Virus record (IMG/VR): IMGVR_UViG_3300031841_001100
Coordinates: 1 to 26,284 of that record
Origin: a virus
Direction: 5' to 3' (one strand)
Length of the DNA: 26,284 bases
Shown here: positions 20,161 to 26,284 of the stretch, piece by piece
Layout of the letters: each line of letters opens with the position of its first letter
Numbering within the stretch: position 1 is the first letter of the stretch
The notes under the pieces: generated by a model
Database searches by the model: none
Told to the model about the DNA's origin: nothing
The model's input: the letters and a program-made list of their open reading frames with translations, nothing else
Position numbers and translations under genes: made by a program

Positions 20161-22740
20161 TTACTGTTGAGTTTGCAAAGCCCTCAGGGCTCTGTAAGCG
20201 GCAGGAAGATACTGCCGATAAGCACCAGTTCTATACACAGTCCAAGCGTTATAACCGCTTTTAAGAACGTATGCCATAGCCCTAGCGTTAGTTTCAGGGT
20301 CAGCCAGTTGCATGTTATCTGTAAGACCCAGCTTGCTACGACGATCAGGACCAAGTGCCCCTAGCATGTTGATCTGCCAAAGACCATAAGATTCATCACC
20401 CGTAGCTTCATTAAAGTTATGGTTACCAGGCTTACCAGCGGATTCAGCCAAAGCAATAGCCGTCATGATTACTGCTTGCTTTTCTGATAAACCTTGATTA
20501 AGAGCCAGCTGAAGAATATCCGTATCCGGCATAGCCGTCATACCATCTGCCGGCGCTTCTACTTTTTTACTGGTAAGTTCCCGCTGCTGCTGATAATGAG
20601 CTTGGCGTTGCTTGCCTCTTGCAATTCGTTCTGCTTGAACGAGCTGCTGGAGAGTGTCTTCGGAGTTGTAGTACCGAGACGTTGCCAATGGGGCAGCTGC
20701 TGCGGAGTCGGCTTCAGCGCGATCACGCTCGCCACTAAAATAAGGGGTAGGGTCAATACCATGGTGAAGTGCTTGGGTTTTGAGGAACGCTTTGGTGTCC
20801 ATGCCACGGGTAACGCGGCTGTCCCGCACTCGGCCAGTCAGTTGCTGACCATCACGGAACCTTTCTAGGTTAGCCTGGGTTTCGTTTTTGGACAACAAGA
20901 TAGCCACATTAGGATGTGAGTACCTGATGTTCAGTTGGTCAGGCCTTAGGTTGGTGGCATTGTAGACGACATCACCCTGAGCGTTTGTCTGGGTAATGAC
21001 AGCGTTGGCGAGAAGTTTTGGTTCTTTAGTGTTTACGTCGTAGTACTGGACATAGGTTTCTTTTGCAATCTTTTCCAGTTCTCTACCAAGATCATCCTCG
21101 CTCGGCGGTTGCCCGTTATTTTTCCTAATGTAGTCTTCACGCCAAGCAAACAGCTTGTCTTCAACAGCTTGCGTATAGGCGTTGTAAACCTCAGGTGCTT
21201 TGGTAGGTTTGCCTAGATCATTAAAGGTAACAACCTGATCGTCTTGAGCTTCAATAGCAGCTTTGGTTGACTGCTTAACCAGGCTTCCGTAATCGGATTC
21301 AAACTGGGTACGGTTGCGATCACTTGCCATGTTCCGAAGTTCTTTCTTGCGAGCTTCGGAGATAGGCAGAGCATTGATTTCGTCAAGGGTCATCTTGCCA
21401 GCTAAGGCATCTTCCCTTGCTCGGTTAAATGCTACTTCTTGCTCAGGAAGAATACGATCACCAAGAGCCGTCATGGCATCGACGTTCAGACGATCAGCAT
21501 ATGGCTTAAGTGCCATGCGCGTCTGTTCTTCAATTTCTGCAAGCTTAACTGGATCCTTTTCTTCCCTCCGTGCTTTGTCACGCAAGGCAATAATTTTAGC
21601 CACCTCTGCGTTATCTGCACGCAGGTTCCTGGCTTCAATCTGCTCTTCCTTATTTAGGATAGCTGCTCTAGTTTCTTGGAACTCGGTAATGTGAAGACTA
21701 CCAAGCGTACCCATCTTTGGATCTTTGGCAGACTTAGGAACCTTGGCTAATTCATCCAACACCCGAAGAGCTTCATCAGGAGGCAAAGCTTTAATAGCTT
21801 CTAGCTGGGCAGCCAAAGCAATCTTAGCTGCATTGCCCTTGCCAAGACCACCTTCGGATTGAAGACGATTTACATTTGTCTGATAAGAAACAGACAGCTC
21901 TTGGGCGGTTACGTTGTCTTTGTTGACATCTACCTTGAGTTGATTACTGATGTCTTCAACTGCGGTGTCACGGTTGTTCTTTGCAACCTCAGCAATGGCG
22001 TTGGCTTTGGTTTGAGACTTAGCAGCTTGAAAGGTAGGGGCAAACTCTTCTGCCAAGATGACAGGGTTGATGTTATACAGACCCTTCTTCTGGAACATCT
22101 CTTGCTGACCGATTGCCAAAGCAGCATCAATCTCAGCAGGAGTGCCAGAGGTCCGAATCTCAGCAGGCGATTTTAAACCGTCTGGAGTAGGAACGATCTT
22201 TTCGGTACGCTCCATAAAACCCATCAGGAAACCCTGAGTGTCCAGAGCTGCTTTCTTAGCAGTGCCCACAGCACGTCCATAAGCACGCCAGCCACGGATA
22301 GCGGGACTTTCTTGACGAAAAGAGGTAGACACCTCAGCGTCTTCAATTTGGTTAGCCACCTCACCGTCAGCCGTTGCAGCTGCCTGGAGCGTGTTGACTT
22401 CCCTGTTGTGTTGGTCGATGGTCTGTTGAGGAAACTCAACGTTACCATTCATGACCTCAGCAAGACCAAGCTTATACTGCTTGTCGTTTTGCTTCTTTTG
22501 GTAATCAACCAAAAACTCACTCAGGGTGTCACTAAAAGAAGACAGAGCCCGCAGGTCGTTTTCTTGGTTCTTGGCAATGTCAGCGCCAAGTTGTTGTACT
22601 TGATCTTTGTAGCTGGCAAAAGCATCCTGCCGGTACTGGGCGTCCTGCTTTGCCTGCTGCATCATCTGACCAGATTTATCGTAAACCTGTTCAGCTTTAA
22701 AGCCGCGAGGGCCTTGGTATCCGGTTAGTTGTACTGCCAT
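20161..22740 (-). CDS. Internal virion protein C (T7 gp15-like) with C-terminal lytic transglycosylase
   Basis: An 859-residue, mostly helical protein (T7 gp15: 747), expected in the ejected tunnel. The N-terminal part is rich in Gln/Lys coiled coils (YDKSGQMMQQAKQDAQYRQD). The last ~120 residues are a lysozyme-like SLT domain: KQAVIMTAIALAESAGKPGN, with the likely catalytic Glu at about 766, then GDESYGLWQINM, LGLTDNM, and NARAMAYVLKSGYNAWTVYR. It would cut peptidoglycan at entry. In T7 this activity sits at the N-terminus of gp16. The gene starts 3 nt after the gp14 homologue's stop. Confidence 0.88.
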   Translation of the reverse strand: MAVQLTGYQGPRGFKAEQVYDKSGQMMQQAKQDAQYRQDAFASYKDQVQQLGADIAKNQENDLRALSSFSDTLSEFLVDYQKKQNDKQYKLGLAEVMNGNVEFPQQTIDQHNREVNTLQAAATADGEVANQIEDAEVSTSFRQESPAIRGWRAYGRAVGTAKKAALDTQGFLMGFMERTEKIVPTPDGLKSPAEIRTSGTPAEIDAALAIGQQEMFQKKGLYNINPVILAEEFAPTFQAAKSQTKANAIAEVAKNNRDTAVEDISNQLKVDVNKDNVTAQELSVSYQTNVNRLQSEGGLGKGNAAKIALAAQLEAIKALPPDEALRVLDELAKVPKSAKDPKMGTLGSLHITEFQETRAAILNKEEQIEARNLRADNAEVAKIIALRDKARREEKDPVKLAEIEEQTRMALKPYADRLNVDAMTALGDRILPEQEVAFNRAREDALAGKMTLDEINALPISEARKKELRNMASDRNRTQFESDYGSLVKQSTKAAIEAQDDQVVTFNDLGKPTKAPEVYNAYTQAVEDKLFAWREDYIRKNNGQPPSEDDLGRELEKIAKETYVQYYDVNTKEPKLLANAVITQTNAQGDVVYNATNLRPDQLNIRYSHPNVAILLSKNETQANLERFRDGQQLTGRVRDSRVTRGMDTKAFLKTQALHHGIDPTPYFSGERDRAEADSAAAAPLATSRYYNSEDTLQQLVQAERIARGKQRQAHYQQQRELTSKKVEAPADGMTAMPDTDILQLALNQGLSEKQAVIMTAIALAESAGKPGNHNFNEATGDESYGLWQINMLGALGPDRRSKLGLTDNMQLADPETNARAMAYVLKSGYNAWTVYRTGAYRQYLPAAYRALRALQTQQ

Positions 22741-22743
22741 TTG

Positions 22744-23499
22744 TTAGCCAATAGATTGGACGGAGCCGGGGAAAGGAGTTGGCCCAGTAAGAGGTCTAGA
22801 GCCTACTTTTGCAGCGTCTGATGCAGCTCCAGCGCCTGCTGACGGGGCAGCAAGAGACATACCAGTAGTAACACCACCAAGGATAGACTGACCGATGCCT
22901 AAGACCATCCCAGCAGCGCTTGGAGCGGGTCCAGAATAGGGCTGAGCTACAAACCCTTTGATCGGTTCAATCATGCGCCTAGAGGCGGCCATAGCGTTCG
23001 CAGACTTAGCTTCCAAGAACAGGCGTTCCTGCTCAAGGCTGTAGGCATCACGGGCATAGCCAAGGTTTGTACCAAGGGCAGCAAGATCTCTACCGTACTC
23101 ACGCTCTGCGTCAGACGCAAGATACTCGTTCACACCGCCGGTACGTCCCAGAGCAAGGACTTGTCCGCGTTTCTTCAAGCTATCCATCAACAGCTGACTG
23201 GCTTGCTGACGAGCTTTGTCGTATTCACCCTTGAGCTTGAGTTGCTCATACTGGTAAGCACGGTTAGCGGCTGCGTCGTTAGCTTCTAGCTGTGCCTGGT
23301 AGGCTTCCTGAGAGGCATGATAAGCTGCCATCTCTTGGTTGTAACGAGCAGTAGCGTTTGCTTGTTCAACCTGATATTGATACTGTTGAGCTTGTTGTTG
23401 GTAAGCGTACTGTGCTTGCTGTTGCTGATAGCCTGCAATAGATTGCAAACCACCCATTACGGCTGTTGCTGCACCAACAATAATAGTAGGTTCACACAT
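22744..23499 (-). CDS. Internal virion protein B (T7 gp14-like), 251 aa
   Basis: Position, length (T7 gp14: 196) and composition fit the first ejected protein, which forms the channel in the outer membrane. Residues about 5-23 are hydrophobic (TIIVGAATAVMGGLQSIAGY). The next 30-60 are Gln/Tyr/Ala-rich (YQQQQAQYAYQQQAQQYQYQ). A helical core follows, and the C-terminus has a second Gly-rich hydrophobic region (MVLGIGQSILGGVTTGMSLA). The ATG overlaps the end of the gp13 homologue by 8 nt. Confidence 0.85.
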   Translation of the reverse strand: MCEPTIIVGAATAVMGGLQSIAGYQQQQAQYAYQQQAQQYQYQVEQANATARYNQEMAAYHASQEAYQAQLEANDAAANRAYQYEQLKLKGEYDKARQQASQLLMDSLKKRGQVLALGRTGGVNEYLASDAEREYGRDLAALGTNLGYARDAYSLEQERLFLEAKSANAMAASRRMIEPIKGFVAQPYSGPAPSAAGMVLGIGQSILGGVTTGMSLAAPSAGAGAASDAAKVGSRPLTGPTPFPGSVQSIG

Positions 23500-23944
23500 T
23501 TGTCAATTTAGCAAATTCTACATACGTTAGTTTTTGTGGTCCCACCGTCGCATAACCAAGCTTCTTAAATCCAAGCATGTGGAGAAGCTTCATATGCATT
23601 CGGTTTCGTGGATCAGCTATGTTATGAAGCACAGCATAGGAGGTCTGTTGATCGACCCATTTCTTAGCCTCCTTGAAAAAGAGTTTTGGATAAGGGCGGA
23701 CATGATCTGTGGTCAACATCCAAATCGCACCACAGTTGGCATCTGTTCTGGATACCCCCGCCATCCCACACAGCTGCCCCTTTACAAGAAATGCAATGGG
23801 GTCTTCGAGCTGCGAAAAGGACTCGGGTAGAACCTGATAAGGATTGTGGCCCCACCCGAGGATTTCATTTAGGTCATCCGCCTGGAGGTTATCAGCCAAA
23901 TAGATGGTATCTTCAATTGTAGCTGGGCGGATTTCGTGGATCAT
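23492..23944 (-). CDS. GNAT-like internal virion protein A (T7 gp13-like), 150 aa
   Basis: A 150-residue protein (T7 gp13: 138) with an acetyltransferase-like layout: MIHEIRPATIEDTIYLADNL at the start, a beta strand with FLVKGQLCGMAGVSR, and the C-terminal RNRMHMKLLHMLGFKKLGYA resembling GNAT motif B. The acetyl-CoA loop (Q/RxxGxG/A) is not evident, so catalytic activity is doubtful and a structural role is likely. It overlaps the tail tube gene by 4 nt (ATGA) and the gp14 homologue by 8 nt, exactly as expected for the T7 13-14 pair. Confidence 0.8.
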   Translation of the reverse strand: MIHEIRPATIEDTIYLADNLQADDLNEILGWGHNPYQVLPESFSQLEDPIAFLVKGQLCGMAGVSRTDANCGAIWMLTTDHVRPYPKLFFKEAKKWVDQQTSYAVLHNIADPRNRMHMKLLHMLGFKKLGYATVGPQKLTYVEFAKLTNV

Positions 23945-26284
23945 ACGGCTTTGATACCTTTGTTGTTATAGGTGCCTTCCCAAATCATAGTGATCAGAGC
24001 CAGGGGGAATGGCGCATCACATAGAATCTTAAGATCAGCATCACGACCCTTAGCCATGATTGGCACAATGTTTTCCGCGTTACGGATCATTGGTGCGCTG
24101 TTGGCTTCGTTTTGGTTGGCTGTGATCTGTGGGAAGTTAAGGGTAAATTCATTACGGCCAGGCACGTTAAGCACCGCCTGGAAGGGACCAGACTCGTGGC
24201 TATAGAAGCGAGCACGGTGAACCGTAGGAATGTTTAGCTCGTCTGCTTGCTTGTCTTGTTTGACATAGAAACCAGGGAACCTAGCCTCAGAAGTGTATTG
24301 ATAGCCAAGGGCATACTCTTCGCTAGTCTGATCACCTTCGACAGTCACATAATACTTCTGTCCAACAGCACCACCACTGTCGTGAACAACCGTGGGGTAT
24401 TGAACGTATGAGTTGTCGTTAGCACTAATCTTTACAAGACATGCCGTAGCGTTTGCGATGTTAGCCCCTTCTCGGAAGTAGATCCGGGTCTCATTATCAG
24501 CAGAAATGTAGGCCTTAGATGGGAAGTAATCAAACAAATCCAACCGAAGGTCAACGTACTGTCCTTCGAACAGAATAGCACCACCAGGGGTTTCCGTCAG
24601 CAGCTCAGAGTGACACAGGATTGGATAGTCATCACCTTCCAGAATCATAAAGATCTCATCCTCATGGAACTCAACAAGGAGTACCTCAGAGGGGAAGGTC
24701 CATTTAAACCAAGACGCCAACAGCCGTTCGTTGTCCTGGGTGTAATACCGGAACAAGTAAAGGGTGTTTGGCTCTTGGATAGATTTGATAGCAAAGACCG
24801 AGGCACTAAGACTGTTAGTGATCAGCTCAATACCATTAGGCATATACGACGGAATCAGCTTGCTGATGTCCTTACGGAGTGCCTGATCGACAGCAACTGA
24901 GATCTCGTTGACAGCAAGAGACTTGTCGTTTTCTTCAATAATAACAAAGCTACTGCCGATGTCCAGAGGAGTGATCTCTGTGGTGTGACTAAAGCTAGAC
25001 AGTAGGTTAAGTTCAGCCGTAGCAGGTGAGAATGCTTCGGTTCTGGTTTGAAGAATATATTGTGAGTTATCCGCAAACAGCAGCAGACCAGTGGACTGTT
25101 GCAACGCATGGCGAAACTCCATCCGCGTCACCGAACCTGCCGAGATGTCGATAGGGTCGTTGTCAACAATGGTGATAACAGTAGACGGATAGAAGTTAAG
25201 GAACTCACCTGCTTGCGAGCAGACGATGTTCTCTTGACTCATTAGGACCAGGCGGTTCTTGAAGAACGAAATGCCTGTAATTTTTTCTCCAACAAAACTA
25301 GGACTAGGGGCTGACTGTGCGTCACCCACGGTACGCTGTTCCCAATACTGGGTAGCCCAAGTGCTGCCAGAAATAGTAGCAGAACCAACAGACGTAATCG
25401 TAAAGGTATCGCCTTCGTTGTTGGTAACTACATCATTTAGGGTGTAGTCTTGTCCAGCTTGGACAATGGTAACGCCGGTAATCTGTCTGGTTGAATTGAC
25501 AGAGCTAACCTCAAGACGCAGGTTCTTACCAGTGCCACCGTAGACAGAGAAGTGTTGACCAACGTTCCAGCGAGCAGCACCATTAGAGGTGACGCCAACC
25601 GTTACGGGAATGCCGTTGACTGTGGTGGAGGTGGTAAAGGCAGCCGCAGCTGTTTCGCTCAGCTCACGGAAGGTATAGCTACCATCTGCTTCACGAATCA
25701 ACGCATGAGGCATTGTGGTTGCATCAATACCTAGGACTTCTCCTGGCTTGATTGTTTCGACCCACACACCAGCACCTTGACCACTGCCGTTGCTGGTTTC
25801 AAAGACAAGGTGATAGTTGTCTGCGTCAGTATCGGCAGAGCCTGTGACGCTAATCACAGCACCGTCAATGAACTGAGCAGGCAGATCTTCTACGCCACCA
25901 ACCGTGCCTTTGTAAGCCTTGAGGCCAGTACCCGACAAACTACCAGTAGCCTCTAAGCTGAAATCAGCACCATCAACTCGCTTAATGTGTATGTAGTTGG
26001 CGATAACTGTAGCTGTATAATTAGGGTTACCGTTAATACTACTAGCAAGGCCAGATACAATTGTGTCGGCGTTAAGAGAACTACCCGATGAAGTAGGCGT
26101 ATTATAAGTAAAAGTAGTTCCGTCAATTTTGATGCGGTAGGTAGTGTCGTAAGCAATAGTTTGCAACGTCACATAACCAAACGGATCTTGTGCTGGTGAG
26201 GTTGTAGTATCGTCCTCTACCGTAATGCTACGGTTTAGCACAAACACATAGTCGTTAATCTGGAGAACCTCCAGGTCAGACCTT
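23941..26284 (-). CDS. Tail tubular protein B (T7 gp12-like), 5' end outside the window
   Basis: About 780 codons are visible and the frame stays open to the window edge, with SDLEVLQINDYVFVLNRSIT at its start; the Val codon GTG at 26247 is internal and not the real start. T7 gp12 is 794 residues, so little more than the N-terminal end, roughly 60-100 residues by family comparison, is missing. It contains strand-rich regions (FTYNTPTSSG, NIVCSQAGEFLNFYPSTVIT) and ends with LALITMIWEGTYNNKGIKAV, a typical closing of this family. It forms the nozzle of the short tail that docks the fibres. The gp13 homologue follows by 4-nt overlap. Confidence 0.88.
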   Translation of the reverse strand, partial: RSDLEVLQINDYVFVLNRSITVEDDTTTSPAQDPFGYVTLQTIAYDTTYRIKIDGTTFTYNTPTSSGSSLNADTIVSGLASSINGNPNYTATVIANYIHIKRVDGADFSLEATGSLSGTGLKAYKGTVGGVEDLPAQFIDGAVISVTGSADTDADNYHLVFETSNGSGQGAGVWVETIKPGEVLGIDATTMPHALIREADGSYTFRELSETAAAAFTTSTTVNGIPVTVGVTSNGAARWNVGQHFSVYGGTGKNLRLEVSSVNSTRQITGVTIVQAGQDYTLNDVVTNNEGDTFTITSVGSATISGSTWATQYWEQRTVGDAQSAPSPSFVGEKITGISFFKNRLVLMSQENIVCSQAGEFLNFYPSTVITIVDNDPIDISAGSVTRMEFRHALQQSTGLLLFADNSQYILQTRTEAFSPATAELNLLSSFSHTTEITPLDIGSSFVIIEENDKSLAVNEISVAVDQALRKDISKLIPSYMPNGIELITNSLSASVFAIKSIQEPNTLYLFRYYTQDNERLLASWFKWTFPSEVLLVEFHEDEIFMILEGDDYPILCHSELLTETPGGAILFEGQYVDLRLDLFDYFPSKAYISADNETRIYFREGANIANATACLVKISANDNSYVQYPTVVHDSGGAVGQKYYVTVEGDQTSEEYALGYQYTSEARFPGFYVKQDKQADELNIPTVHRARFYSHESGPFQAVLNVPGRNEFTLNFPQITANQNEANSAPMIRNAENIVPIMAKGRDADLKILCDAPFPLALITMIWEGTYNNKGIKAV

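Noticed and set aside
1-26284. tRNA genes, insertion sequences, integrase or photosynthesis genes
   Set aside because: None was seen. No clover-leaf candidates, transposase motifs, psbA or hli-like sequences appear in the window.

Overview
This window reads as the late half of a T7-like podovirus genome (Autographivirales type), most likely a cyanophage, with the junction to a block of small genes at its left end. All supported genes lie on the minus strand, so transcription runs from position 26284 down to 1. Two things point to T7: the gene order tail tube B, internal virion A-B-C-D, T7-type tail fibre, small terminase, large terminase, and the lengths of those proteins. The cyanobacterial host is an inference from family resemblance of many small proteins (tail accessory proteins, basic K/R-rich proteins, a porin-like protein, ThyX) to ones I associate with marine and freshwater cyanophages. 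Ribosome binding sites are rare; most genes are coupled by 1-4 nt overlaps.

Right part (16123-26284): tail tube protein B (5' end outside the window), the GNAT-like gp13 homologue, then gp14, gp15 and gp16 homologues that would form the internal core and ejection machine. The lytic transglycosylase domain sits at the C-terminus of the gp15 homologue; T7 carries it at the N-terminus of gp16. An intrinsic-terminator-like hairpin lies between the gp15 and gp16 homologues.

Middle (9376-16103): a tail-appendage module. A T7-type fibre stalk is followed by a glycine-rich protein, several small tail-associated proteins, and a 795-residue LamG + SPRY-like + repeat protein that is the best receptor-binding candidate.

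Left-middle (5019-9379): envelope and packaging genes. These are a Pro-rich single-span membrane protein, a holin-like protein, two exported proteins in an unusual 112-nt overlap, a small terminase, a membrane/coiled-coil protein in the T7 gp18.5 position, three very basic proteins, an HNH nuclease, and a signal-peptide-bearing small beta-barrel-like protein. An intrinsic terminator then precedes the large terminase (3229-4962).

Left end (1-3228): a highly structured non-coding island (2941-3228), a thyX plus 58-residue-protein cassette, a second structured island (1556-2058) with phased short repeats and dyads, and a chain of short coupled unknown genes, including a 39-residue membrane peptide. 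The thyX cassette is flanked by a related C-rich element in inverted orientation. I infer that the early/late (genome end) junction falls in or next to these islands. No tRNA, CRISPR array, insertion sequence or integrase was seen.
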